In this document: piece by piece, positions 24,231-37,113 of the stretch
Layout: each line of letters starts with the position of its first letter
Numbering within the stretch: position 1 is the stretch's first letter
From: Tetrahymena thermophila SB210
Lineage: Eukaryota > Ciliophora > Oligohymenophorea > Hymenostomatida > Tetrahymenidae
Assembly (NCBI RefSeq): GCF_000189635.1
Contig: NW_002476335.1
Span: 62,001 to 126,000, forward strand
Direction: 5' to 3'
DNA: 64,000 bases
The notes under the pieces: generated by a model
What the model was told of the DNA's origin: nothing
Seen by the model: the letters and a program-made list of their open reading frames with translations, nothing else
Database searches by the model: none
Program-made: the position numbers and the translations under genes

Positions 24231-26639
24231 AACTTTTAATTTTTCTAACTACAAATATTAAAATTTATTAAGAAAAAAAATCAATCAAAAATGAAATATT
24301 AAATTTATCACAAATCAATTATTTGATATTAGTTTAAATAAATAGTTAGTTATATCCAACAATTAAATAAGTATTTAGTAAATTTAGAACCATTCGATTT
24401 ACTATCATGCAAATATATAATAATATCTAAACAAAAACTAAATTCTTATTTGTTTATATATTAATTATATATATATATAACTTAAGAAAATGTTTTTTTT
24501 AAATTTTAAACAAAATAGCTCAATCATCAAGCCAATTAAAATCTATTCAAAAAAGAAATCATAAAATTATTTAAAATTTTAAATTAAGTTTTTTAATTTT
24601 CACTATCAAACGACTAAAGATAAAATCAATTCTTTATTTCAATTAGAGATAAAAATTTAAGATAGAAATATTTTATATTACAAACATTATTAAAATTAAA
24701 TTTTTTAATTTTTGAGAAAATACAAATAAAAATTTAAAAAAGGAAAAAACTTTTATAATAAAATAATTCAAAAAATTTAAATTGTCTATTAATTTACAGT
24801 TTTTAGATTTAACCAAAACCTCAAATATTATATATCATGCTGCTGCTGTTTTATTTTTGTTTTAATTTAAACTAATTTTATCAAAAATATTCTGCTGGGA
24901 TTTAATTTAAGTAAAATTTAAAATAGAATTTATTATTTAAAGGCATATTTTGTGTAATTTTATATTATTTGCAACTAAATTTAAACTATTTCTTTTAGTC
25001 TTGCTAAATACTTTTTCACAATTTAGATATATTTAAGTTTTTCTTAATTTAATTAGTTTATTCTCACACAACTGATAAATTATTTTTTATTTATTAATGT
25101 AAAAAAATGATCTAAAATGAATCTAAAAATTTAAGAAATCAATAAATAATTCTATTTTATTTATTTTTTTTATATGATTCTAAAAAATAAGATTTTATAA
25201 TTAAATGTTTTTAGTATTAAGTTGATATTATAATAATTACTTAAAACTTTAAAATTTAGATAAACGTTTATTTACCACAAATAAATAACTCTTTTTATTA
25301 CAGTTTATAATGAGTGGATAATTTATAATTAGTATAAGTTGTGTAAAAACTCTAATCTTAGATCATAATGATAATATATTTATTATTGAATTATAAAAAT
25401 TTGGATTTTTTGATGATATAATAAAATGCCCTATCAAATTTTGATTTTAACAACTAAACCATACAGAATCATAAAATAAGCTGTAACCTCTTATTGATTC
25501 ATAAAAAATTATAAAACTATAAAATAGTTAAAAAGTAAATGAAATTTATTTTATATTTTTATAAAACTTTACTTTAAGAAAGTTAAAAATTTTATTCTAT
25601 TCTATTTTAATTTTAAACATTTTTTGAGTATTCATAGCATTTTATTTATTGATTTTATTTTAAAATATGTTTTTCTATAGTAAACTTTTTCTATTGTTAA
25701 AAAAATAATATAGAATAAATAAAATTTAAAGAATTGTTTGTTTACTGAGTCTGTTCATGCGAATAATTAATTAATTTTCAGTTATTATTATGTAATATTA
25801 ACTAGCGCTTATATAAATCATTAAATATAAAATAAGATTTTTTTTATTATAAATTATATCATCATAACCACCGACCAAATTTTAGAAATTGTTAAGAAAA
25901 ATCATTAATAAAAGTGTTCTTTACGAAATACGTTTAGAATAGAAAAATTGAAGCTATTATATCGATTATTATTTTATGAATAGATATATTAATAATTCAT
26001 AAGACAAACAAATTTACTGACATTTTAGTATGCTCTCTTGTAAATTTTTGTAACAAGAAAATTAAAATACTAATTTAATGAATTATATATTTATTTATCA
26101 TAAGCTATTATATTATATTTTAGCTATTTTTATAGTTAAATAATAAAAATAGTTTAAAAGATAAAGAAGAAGAATAAAAAGTTGTTGATATTGATATGAA
26201 TTAGTATAACTCAGTGTATTTTCTAATTTTGAATTATACAATATTTAAAAACTGGTTTTGATTTTCAAAAATTTAGTTATTTAAAAATAATTTAGATTTT
26301 TAGTTTTTTTACAATAAAGCTTTTAAAAATGTTTTTTATCTAATTATTGAAGTTAAAAAATAGATGATTCCATTTTTAAATGAAATATTTTTATTTTTCA
26401 ATTTTTGTTGCAGAGCATTTTTGTAAATAGTTTTTTAAAAGATTAATTAATGAATTAATAGTTAAGTAAAAATAAAAAAAGTTAAATAACCTACCTGAAT
26501 AAAATTAAGAAATACCAAGCTAAAAACATTAATTAACAAGATAATAATTAGAAAAAATATTAAACGTAAACAAGTTCTACATAAAAAAAAACAACAAATA
26601 AATCTAATATCACATAAATTCCTATCATAATCTCCAAAA
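24231..26639. other. Long divergent intergenic region
   Basis: About 2.4 kb between divergently transcribed genes (minus gene at 24230, plus kinase at 26640). Extremely AT-rich with homopolymer runs. No coding frame, RNA fold or repeat family was recognised. Both promoters must lie within it. Confidence 0.55.
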
Positions 26640-28813
26640 ATGTCAATAATAAAAAATGGTAACTAAACTATACTTGAAGTTGAAGACGAGCTCCTCGTAA
26701 GCCCTGAAAAGACAAAAAAAGTATATAATAAAAACTTTGCTATGACAGCTTAATTTAATGATAATTATAGCAGCTTTTCTTTCATAGATTAAGTAGATGA
26801 AGCTGACTAATAAAACCCTAATTAAAATGCCTTCGCAGACGAATAAAGTGATCAAGAAGGTGAAGATTCTGGTTTTTTCATGAGAGGAAAAAGTTCCACT
26901 ATAAGCAAGTGTTCTGATATAGAGACAATATAATCAGTTAGATCAATTACATCTAAGCGCCCTAGCTTCTTCCTTCAATAAAGAATTCAACTCTAAATCC
27001 CTAGTTTCAAGAAATTAGAATGTGCTGCTAGTAAAGAAGAAATTTAATTTACATCAAAATACGTAGTTGGAAAGAAATTAGGTGAGGTAAGATACAAAAA
27101 AATCTATTTTACATTTATTATTTTTAAAATTTTCAAATTTTAAGATTGGTTTTAATTAATTAAAATCAGTCATATATTAAATATTAATCAGTAAAAAGCA
27201 TTTTTCAAAATCCATTTCTAATTGAAATTTAAAAAATAAAAGGGAGCAAATGCAGTTGTAAAGGCATGCTACTAAAAAGATGAGAGTGGAGAACCAGAAA
27301 AGTGTTAATCAAAATTGTATGCTGTTAAAATATTTAAGACTAACTCAATAGAACAAATTTTAGAAGTAAATTACATTTTAAGTGGAAAATTGTTTTAAAT
27401 AAATTATCCAAATTCCAACAACCTACTCTCTTCTTTTTTCTCTGAAATTTAGAGTAGAAGTCTAAAATTTAAAGTTCATTTTTTGTTGGGCATAATTATA
27501 TTTCTTTTTCACCTTATATACTACAAATAAAAATTTGATTTGTATTTTATGTTAATAAAATAACATAAAAACGTCATATCTTAATTAAATTTACTGTTAT
27601 TTTGGTTGCTCTAATTCATTTTTAAATTTTAGCCAGCCATCTAATAGTTAGTTATACAATTTAATAAATTTTGATTTAGAAATTTATATAATTAACTTTC
27701 TTCTAATTAAATAGATTTAAAGGGAATGCTAAATTATGCAACAAATCAATCATCCTAGTATAATAAAATTCAAAGAGTTAATTATAGAGAAATCTACAAA
27801 TAAGGCTTATCTTGTGCAAGAATTTGCTTAAGGTAAGAGTCTTTAGAGTTATCTAACCGAAAATTGTTAAAATCGCTAAATGGATGAAGTCACTGCTTTA
27901 TCCATAGTTCTATAAGTCCTGAGAGGTCTCTGCTCCTTACATAGTAGGAATATATGCCATTTCGATATTAAACCAGATAATATAATCTATAATTAAAATA
28001 ATGGAAAGATTAAAATAATCGACTTTTCATCTTCACGCAAATCATACCCAAACCAAAAACTACTTACAAATATTGGGACATTAAACTATAAATCTCCAGA
28101 ATATTTCGGAGGTTCTTAGAGAAACACAAAATCAGATATCTGGAGTGTAGGTGTTATCTTATACTAACTTTTAACAGGCTTTCTTCCTTTTGATGACTTG
28201 AGGTAAATAACATTTTTCAAATTCAAAATAGTTTTAAGAAAGTTTAATGAAATTGGAAATTTACATGTTTTTATTCCAGCTAATTAAATTGAATTTTATT
28301 TTTTTAATATTTAACTCATTCTTATTATAAAAAATAGTGGTAATCCTTGTTCTATTACAGAAAATATCAAAAATATGAAATTCTAATAGCAATATAAAGA
28401 AGTTATTTCACCAAAAATGCTTGAAATTTTAGAGTTAATGCTAGTATTTGATCCATCAAAAAGATACTCAGCTAACTAATTATTACAAAAAATACCATAT
28501 TAAGTAATTATTATTTTTTTGAGGATAAAATTTAATTTTTATATTATAAAATAAATAGACTGAATTATATTCCCTAAAACAACTTAAATCTAATAGAAAA
28601 CCAGCATAATAAACCAAAAATTCAACTTTTAAATCTAACTAAAATTTTGAAAATAGCTTGTAAAGAATAAGTACTACATAGACTTTTTTGGATATAGTAA
28701 TGTCTCCTGAATTATGTTAATCAAGAACCGACCGTTATTTAAAGATACACTCTTCTCAAATAGAAGATTTTAAAAACATTTTATCTATAAACTTAGACAA
28801 TATAGTTATATGA
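26640..28813 (+). CDS. Atypical Ser/Thr protein kinase (HFD/DFS variant)
   Basis: Five exons: 26640-27086, 27243-27365, 27715-28202, 28338-28503, 28559-28813; phases agree; about 492 residues. A 140-residue acidic/Ser-rich N-terminus is followed by a complete kinase domain: glycine loop KKLGEGANAVVK (about 145-156), Lys in LYAVKIF (178), Glu in EIQRECQ (194), catalytic loop HFDIKPDN (272-279), DFS (293-295) in place of DFG, activation-segment end YKSPE, and DIWSVGVILYQLLTG of subdomain IX. The HRD arginine is Phe, making it a non-RD kinase, and the DFG glycine is Ser, but both catalytic aspartates, the Asn and the Lys are present, so activity is possible. The topology is closest to CAMK/ULK-type kinases. 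The C-terminal 85 residues look disordered. Glycine-loop codons are split by the first intron. Confidence 0.92.
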
Positions 28814-29823
28814 CATCAATGAGCTTAATAAATGAGCTAAAATTTTTAAAAACATATCTTTATAATTCTAAAATAAAAAAATCTTTTTCTTTTCGAACCT
28901 CTCTATATTAAATATCTTCCTGCCATCTCTTTCGACAAAATCTTTTCAAGCTTAAAAATGTTATCAACTATTAATATGCCCTTACATTTATAAATTCAAA
29001 TGATTAATAAGAAGAAAGTGCATAATGCATTATTATTATTATTATTCAATTACTAATCTAATTAATAAATAAATAATCTTATAAATTAACAAATAAATTT
29101 ATCTTACAATGCAAAAAATATATATCAAATGTAATCTTCAAAATATCTACTTAGCTATTTATTTTGTTTAAAAACTATGATTTTACTAAAATAAATAACA
29201 AATTTCAATTTCAAAAACGATTCTTTATCATAAATTAAATAATATAAAATTATAATCTAATCATTTTAATTTAAGTCTAGGTATACAAAGATAGAAAAGA
29301 GATTCATTGTAATTCTTAAAAATTTGATATTAACATTTTTATTTGAATAGTTAATCAAATAATTAAAATAGAAAAATAGTGCAAATTATATAATTTATCA
29401 GAGTAAAATATGGATTTATTTTTAAAAAAATATTTATAATAAATTCTATTTTTTTATAATTATTGATTTCTATTTAATTTACAGCAAAATTATTTTTAGA
29501 TAGATTTACTTAAGTTGATTTCTTCATTTATTTTTACATTTATCTAATAATTAATTTATTCTTTGAAGTTATTTCAAGATTAGTTTTATATGGTGGAAAT
29601 GTGCATGAATTTTACTTACATATGCTAATTTAATTTTATATCAACCAAAGTAACGTTCTTCGTTGATTATTTTTTTAATTCATGAATTATAAATTAATAA
29701 ATATATTTATATTTTTAATAAATAATTAGTTTCTTTATTTTATTTAAAGTCCCGTTATAATTTTTTTTCTTTCTTTATTTTACTGTTTTTTTATAATATA
29801 GAAAGAAAAGGTTAAGAGTAAAC
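28814..29823. other. Convergent intergenic region
   Basis: Between the 3' ends of the kinase (plus) and the histidine kinase (minus). AT-rich with a tta microsatellite near 29030-29046. A ggttcgaa match on the minus strand near 28890 lacks a T-stem and is not a tRNA. Confidence 0.55.
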
Positions 29824-32800
29824 TCATATTAGCCTATATTTTTATAATATTTCATGTACTTTTTGTTTTTGAATAGGTTTATTTAAAAAATCTTCAAACA
29901 TTGTTAGCTACTTCTTTTCCTCATTTGTGTATTCGTTTGCAGTCAAACTAATAATTGGAGTGGCGATTTTTAAATCTTACTTTATTATTTATGAAGCTGT
30001 TTATCCATCCATAATAGGCATTTACATATCCATGAATATTAGTTTAAAATTCATTTATTTTGCTTTTTATACTGCTTACTCACCATTTTCAGCTTGATAA
30101 ACAATGATATTTTCATTTTCTGAGATAAGCAATTTTAAAGCTAGGATGTTAAATTGATTATCATCAACTATTAGAATATTATGTTTAGGTTTACAAGGAA
30201 TATTTTCTTTTATATTTTTATAGGAAAACGGTAAAGTAGGGCTTTGCGTCTATTATAAGGCCTCACTTTTTGAAGATTTTTATCTATTTTATATATACTT
30301 GTACTCGATTTCTTTGCCAAATCGAAGAAATGAAGGATTTGGCTTTTAATACTACTTTAACTTCAGGTTAGCAAAGCTTAAACGCATACTCTTTGCTTAT
30401 ATAAATTCATCAGACCCTTAGCTTGTTCTCTCTTTCGGTGTACTTGCTAAGCTAAATGAATATTATTGGTGATTTAACAAATGCTTTTTTTAATAATTTT
30501 TTATTGGCGAGCTCTATTTAAATTGTGTGTTTATTGTTAAGTTGCTTGATTAGTCACTATATGATGCTTCTTCTGTTGTTGGCTAAAGCAGTATTATATT
30601 AGAATTTTTAGAATAATTTTAAATAAAGGAATTTTTATTATCTTAAGAGTCAGTAATTTATTTATTTTATGGAAGAGATCTTTCAATTAACTTTTATTCA
30701 ATTTGTTTAACAGATGATATCAATTAGCTCGTCTAGAAATGGATAGATGGATAAACTTAATTTGGAGGAGGATTGGCAAATTAGTATTCCTAAATATTCA
30801 TTTAACCGAAAGAGTCAAGGTCTTGTGATTCGTGCATGTTAGATTTAGCTGAAGAACGAGTAATAAAACGACTTTTCCTACTTTCTAATGTCACCCTTTA
30901 CTCACCGTGAAGTTTTTTAACTGGACTTTCATACTAATTAGGAAGTAAGTAAGGAGGATATTCTTCAATTACAATATTTCCAGATTAGTTAGAGTTTTCT
31001 TGAAGTTATAATGTAGAACGCTTATCCTTAATATTAGATGTTAATTCATTGTTTTAAGAAAATGCCCTACATTTCAAGTCATCAAATGTTTGATAGGAAA
31101 CTGAATGATTTTTAAAATTCTTCAATGTTGCTGGTGTTACCTCTCCATAATGTTGAATACTTTCTTAGTAATTCTATTTCTCATATCCATTTTTATCTTA
31201 TTCGTTTTGTTAGTTTTCCATCATTGATTGATGTTATAACTATTATTCCTCCTCTTCTTCTTACTCCTCTTCTTTGATTTATTCAGCATATTTATTATTA
31301 TTTTGATAAATTTGAAAAGTAAAAATAGATCCTTCATTTTATACGCTCTCAACTTAAAATTAGCTTGTTGGCCCTAGCTCTCCAACTATAGTTTTACAGT
31401 TATTAAGACCTAAACCAATACCTTTAATTAATTAATTAATTTATTAAATTAAAATCTGTTAACTTTTTCTCTTTTATTGAATTTTAAAATAAAATCAAAA
31501 TAAATTTATTTTCTTTTTTCAAAATTTCTAAAATTGATTAGGTAATTTACCATTTTTGTTTAATCCCTCCTGGTTGAAGGTGCTGTACTGCTAAAATAAT
31601 TTAGCTTTTATCTCTTCTGACATTCCTATACCTGTATCTTATACAGAGATAGATATAAGATTACTATTTTCGCCAATAGTTGATATACTAATAATTATCC
31701 GACCTTACTAAGTGAATTTTAAAGCATTTGAAATCAAATTGATTAAGACTTGCTTTATTCTGTTAGAATCATTAAAAACTATTATATTTTTTATATCAAG
31801 AAAACACCCTTATTTGTAATTCAGTGATAGTTACAAGCCTTTTTATTCAGCTTGAAATTTAAATAAATCAATAACTTCTTCGAGCACATCCCTAAGATTA
31901 AATTTGTCAATTCTTAATCTGAATATTTTTTTCTTCATTTAACTGTAATCTAAAATGTCAGATATAAGATACATCAGAAGGCCAGTAGTTTTTAAACTGA
32001 TTTCTATAAAATTGCGAGAGTCTTCAGGGATCTTATTAACCCCTTTTTCTAAAGCAAAGTTAAGGAATTAAATTAATTAACAAACAGGTGTTTTTATATC
32101 ATGACAAACAGAAGCTAATAGCTTGTCTTTGTATTCATCTAATTCTTAAAGTTTCTCAGCATTTATTTTTTCACTGATATTATTAAGAAGTACCAAAATT
32201 TGTCTTGAATTCTTCCACACTATTTTCACATCATAATATTAATCTTAGTATGTGAATAGAGTTCCTTACTTTTCGTCTATTACACTTCTGAAATTGTGCT
32301 TTATAGAAAGCAAATCGTATAAGTTTTTAATTTAATTTTGTTTCATCCATAAATAATTTTCTTCAGCTTATTTTTAGAAAAGATTAGACGTACTGATTCC
32401 AGCACTGTTAAAGGCAGCGATATCACTGCTAACGAGATTAGACATTTGGTTTTGAAAATGTTAATTGTTTGGACTGCTACTTAAAACTCTTTGAGATTAT
32501 TCATTTTTGCTTTAATTCTCTCTACAAATAGTCATTTCTTTAAGCATTTTATTTACTATTAAATTACCCTTACTCTCCTTGTTGAAAAATTCATTTTTTG
32601 ATTTCTAATTTTTGAATATACATTAAAATCCTAATGGGCCTTTCTACAATATAAGAAGGGAAGAGGGCATAAGGTCATCAAGTATTCTACTGTGCTCTTT
32701 TAAGTTAGCTCTTTCATAAAACAGTTCTCCAAATTATTACTTTATATGTTATTCACAAAAGTATAAAATTAAGATAGCTGAAACCACAACTATTTAGAAC

Positions 32801-33563
32801 TGGATAAATGGCAATTCAATGCTTTCAATAATTTTGCATCTGAATATCCTTTAATTAAAAAAAATTAGCATTATCAATCATATTTTTTATTTACAGCTGT
32901 ACATTATTATATTTTTATAAAATATTTGCCTCATTTAGCTCATTAACAGGTAATAAATTTTTATTAAGTAAAAAATGAATTATGAATAAATTTTAAATTT
33001 ATCTTTATAAAAATGCATTGGCTATGAAAATATTTTATTTGATATTTTTGTTTAATAAAAGTTAAAAAAAATTACATATATTCCCAACTAGCAAGCAAAA
33101 ATATTGATCTCAAAATCCATTTATTAAAGCAGAGGCATAGTAGAATAGAAAGCAAAGTATGCATAAATATGATAGCTGATATTTGACTTATATCTTCAGA
33201 AAAGCCTTAATCACTTAAATAATTCTCTAATATAAAAGCAAAATTACAAATTTAAAGAAGAAGAGCTAGTAATGGAGTATATCTTTAAATCTTTTTAAGG
33301 CAAATAAGAAGAGCAAGCAAAATAACTATGGCAATTATTAATGAATACAATAATGCCATATTTTCTCTATAAAAATGCAATTTTAATATCTAACTGAGGA
33401 ACAATATACAATTTATAATAACTATTGAGTAAAATAATTTATACTTAGAATATCGACATAAATTTTCATATTCTTATTACGTTGGAGTATCATTAAAATC
33501 TAGAAAAGAGCTCAAAACTTTATAAATTTCATTTTGATGTGCCGATTTTTGCTTCCAGCACAT
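29824..33563 (-). CDS. Membrane hybrid histidine kinase with C-terminal receiver
   Basis: Three exons, 33563-33076, 32848-31551 and 31421-29824; 1,127 residues. The N-terminal part carries several hydrophobic segments (e.g. YSLIIAIVILLALLICL and FIQFQIVVVSAILILYF), so it is a multi-pass membrane protein. A PAS-like stretch follows (LDDLMPSSLLIL). The H-box is SVCHDIKTPV with the phospho-accepting His near residue 412. The HATPase has an N-box (QVLINLISNALKFT), G1 (DTGIGMSEE) and G2 (GIGLGLNNCKTIV, split by the second intron). A linker of about 350 residues, Ser/Gln/Asn-rich with an acidic EEEQEEEEEQQ run, leads to a receiver domain: ILIVDDNQFN, phospho-Asp in IFMDMQMPIMDG, Thr in SLTAN, Lys in LNKPI. 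Both modules keep all phospho-relay residues, so sensing plus intramolecular relay is expected. The stimulus and downstream phosphotransfer partner are unknown. The start is the first ATG before the membrane segments. Confidence 0.95.
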
Positions 33564-34778
33564 AATCTACTAATAAATTTATAATGTCTTTAATAATTTT
33601 CTTAAATAGTTAGCTTAAGACTATCAAATATGAAATATTTTAAGATTTTATTTTAATTATCCTTAAAATCCTTTCGAAATAGTTTTAAGATTTTGTATTT
33701 AAAAAGCCTTCTGAATATAACTTTTTGATGGAAATTACTCTTTTCTTAGCGTTTATTGCTATATTACTTATATTTATTTGCAAATTATTAAAGCCTTCTA
33801 TAATAAAATAATTAAGGAGCTATTCCACACTTTTTACAGACAAATTAATAGCTTTAAAATACTTTATAAAAATTGTATACTTTTAATTAAAACAGCATTT
33901 TTATAAATTTCATTAGATAAAATAGAAGTATTTTATATGGACATTAAATGAATAATTTGTATTTACCTAATTCTACTTACTATTTTTTTATAAATAATAA
34001 TAAACGCTAGCTTTCGTGCTAAACCACCACATACCTTATCTGATTCTTTTATTATAAAAAAATCACGCTCATAATTTAATATATTGATTTACAATTCAAA
34101 TTTTATAAAAATAATTATTAATTTTGAATATTAAAAAATAATCATTAAAATTTATTTTTTATTCTGTAAATTAATTAGGCCAGGTAAGATAAGATAATAT
34201 TGTATCACACCTGTTTAGTAAAATAATAATACAATAATATAAATAAATATAAACCCTAATTAATATTTTTTTTCTAATTTTAAAAAAACCAAAAAAAACC
34301 TTAAAACTTTATCCATACATAAATGGTTATTCTTTATTATTTTCAAAACTACAAATAATAAATTAACTAATCAATATATTAGCAATTAACTTTTAGAAAA
34401 GCTAAATAAAAATAATTTAATAAATCTACAATTAAGATTTAAGAATTTACTTTAATTCTTAATTCTAAAATACCTAAATAAATAATTACCTTTCAAAAAA
34501 TTAAAAATTAAAAATTAACATATTGAAATACTAAATTCGATAAATATATTTTTATGATAATTATTTTGTAAATATAATTTAAAATAAGATTAATTCACTT
34601 TACAAAAGTTAAAATAATTTTCGACTTGAAAAATTTGTAGAAACTACTCATTTATTTTTTATTATCTTTTTTTTATTGATCAATTATATTGATAACAATT
34701 TAAAATTTAGACAGGATATAAAAGTGAAATAATAATTAAGAAATAATAAATAAGCTAGATAAATAGATAGATAGCGTG
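33564..34778. other. Intergenic, upstream of the histidine kinase
   Basis: Includes the histidine-kinase promoter (minus strand) and the 3' end of the LRR gene. A slightly GC-richer patch at 34008-34080 (cgctagctttcgtgctaaac) and an inverted caggt/acctg pair at 34183-34218 stand out but match no RNA family I know. A (TAGA)n tract lies at 34756-34775. Confidence 0.5.
34756..34775. repeat. (ATAG)n microsatellite
   Basis: Reads tagataaatagatagatag, directly past the stop codon of the minus-strand LRR gene. Confidence 0.7.
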
Positions 34779-36674
34779 TCAAAACTTTAATTAGTTCCCA
34801 AATATTGCAATTATTGCTCTTTAAATTATTTCTTTTCTATACATTTAGGCCACTGATTCTTTTTCCATGAGTTTCAAGACTTCTATAATATGAGTTCTAT
34901 CTTGAACTGCTTTTGTTATATATTAGAGAACTTTTTTTACTTAAGGAATCATACAATGGCTTTTAGTTATATTATTCAAGAAATTTTAATATAAAACCTA
35001 ATAAAAATATTTATTTACTTTGGTAAAACTATGTTAACTCTAGTAAGCTTTTTTAAATTTCTTATTTATGTGAGTAAATATACTAACGAGTATGGAGAGT
35101 ATTTATTCTGAAAATCCCTTGAAGAAGGAGGTCTTTATTATTTACATTACTTAACAATTAATTATTAATAGAATAAATTAAATTACTTTTTTAGATCTAA
35201 GTTGAGAAATTGCAGGTTTTAAAGTTTTCCTAATCCTTCACCAATAGACATAATAGCTTGTGAAGTAAAAGAAGGATTATTATCTCCCCATCTATTTAAT
35301 TAAATTTTTTATTATTTTAGGATATAATATTTTTTGAATATTTACCCTAGTAGTTTTAAATTTAACCACTCAAGATTTATTTATGAAGAAAGGAACTCTT
35401 AAAGGTAAGTAGCTCCTTCATTTGTGAATATTGTCTCCCATGGATTAGAGATAGTGCAGGCCCATCTATAATAAAAATTATTATTAAGAAATATATTTAA
35501 ATATTATTGATATTTAATTACCCTCTTAAATCTAACATGAGATATTTTAAATTCTAAAGTTTTTTCAATTCATTCATGTACTGCTACATATCAATATCTC
35601 TAATATTTCCCCAAGACTTCCAGCTAATTAAAGATATAGGCATATAAAATTCAGAGTTTTAAGTATTTGAAAATATTTTACCCACCACAACATAGGTATA
35701 ATGACTCTAAATTTAAATTAATAGGTATTTTTTGTATTATCTGTAAAAGGTCTTATTAGTTCGGATGTTATTAATCATTCTCTGTTCCCCAACTAAACGA
35801 AACAAATCTCTTATAATTAATTGTATGATTTAAAATATTTTACCCATGCAAATTTAGTGAAAGATGTTTTAGTTTATTTTATGCTTCAATAGTTTAAGCT
35901 AACTTTATAGATCCCAATTAGCCAGCTCCTTTTTATGCAAGACTTAATATTTGAAATTCAATTTTAATAATTAAAACATTAACAATATAATATTACGAAG
36001 ATAATTCAATATGAAGCATTTCTAAATTCGTTTAGACAAAAGCGATATCGATAATTGAGCAAATAATATCATCACTATATTCCTCAGAGACGCTATCAAA
36101 GTAGAGATAAAGATATTTAACTTTATTAACTTGCTGTATTATTTTGCATAATCTAATAACTTCAGATGTATCTAATTTATGCCATTTTCCTAACCTATTT
36201 AAAAGACATATTATTCTCTCCCTTTATTTTATTGTAATAAGCTATTAATTACTTCTTTAGATTTAATTCAAAGTATTCTATCTTTCTATTCTTATACACG
36301 ATTTTTTCAATGAATTTTTCTAGCCCATCAATTAGGAGATTTGATCTTTTCAAAATTTAGAACTTAAAAAATCGATCCATTAATAATTAAAGCATAAAAA
36401 ATAATTCTGATAATATTTTTATTACTTTTCTGTAAAATTTATGATTATATTCTTGTAGCTTGAGACATCAGAATCTATATTTTCAGGTAGTATATTTCTA
36501 TTTTAGTATCATATAAATTATAAAAAAGATGAATAACTTTATAACTAAAGTAGAATGATACTCGTTATTAAAATTCAAAAAAAAGCAATCATCGAGATAA
36601 ATATCAAAATTTGGTGGCAAATTTAAAAACTTATGTTCTTGATCTTACTAAATTAGCTGCTTTTCTATTTCCAT
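34779..36674 (-). CDS. Leucine-rich-repeat protein, one repeat per phase-2 exon
   Basis: Eleven exons: 36674-36562, 36497-36426, 36345-36253, 36221-35997, 35942-35844, 35792-35682, 35623-35522, 35465-35346, 35291-35187, 35132-35019, 34959-34779; 444 residues. Every intron interrupts its codon after base two, and each internal exon is a multiple of three. From exon 5 on, exons tend to begin with a conserved G-W (GWGTEND, GWKSWGN, GWACTIS, GWGDNN) and end with an LRR core such as LKHLSLNLHG, LESLYLCCGG, LKYLMLDLRG, LEWLNLKLLG, LQFLNLDLKK, mostly cut at the final Gly (GG|GT). This is the loose LRR style common in ciliates. Presumably protein-binding; cellular role unknown. The N-terminal exons lack LRR cores and the C-terminal exon is a charged helix. 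Splice junctions were chosen by frame, so individual edges could shift slightly. Confidence 0.85.
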
Positions 36675-37113
36675 TTTTATTATGCTTTTACACTATATAT
36701 AATTGATTTATTATTGAAATTTGATTTTTAATTATTGCATTAATATTTGGATATTTATCAAATTTTTAATATATTTAATTCTGTTTGTATAGAAAAGTTA
36801 TATCATACTTAATCAGTTTTACAGATAAACAAAATTTTATTTCTAAAAAAAGTTTTAAATATTTATAAAACTATTCAAGAAATAAATTCTAAAAACCAAC
36901 AATAAATATTTCTATTCAAATTTGTTTTAGTATTTAAAGTTTATTAATTTTTTTTTTTTTACTTATTTCTAAATTTAAATTTAAAAAAAATAACAAATAT
37001 TTTTTTAATAGGACTAATTTATAAAATTATTTTATTAAAGATTATTTATAAGCAATGAACTATAAGACTGAACTAATAAATAGCTTTAAAATATTATATA
37101 TTCAAAGGCCAAT
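36675..37113. other. Intergenic spacer, LRR gene promoter
   Basis: Separates two minus-strand genes; holds the LRR promoter and the dehydrogenase 3' UTR. Poly-T at 36948-36960. Nothing else seen. Confidence 0.55.

Noticed and set aside
28850-28920. tRNA-like ggttcgaa on the minus strand
   Set aside because: No T-stem, no acceptor stem, no anticodon arm of plausible spacing.
34005-34220. GC-richer patch and inverted caggt/acctg pair, possible snRNA or snoRNA
   Set aside because: No Sm site, box C/D or H/ACA arrangement that I can recognise; kept only as a note in the intergenic entry.
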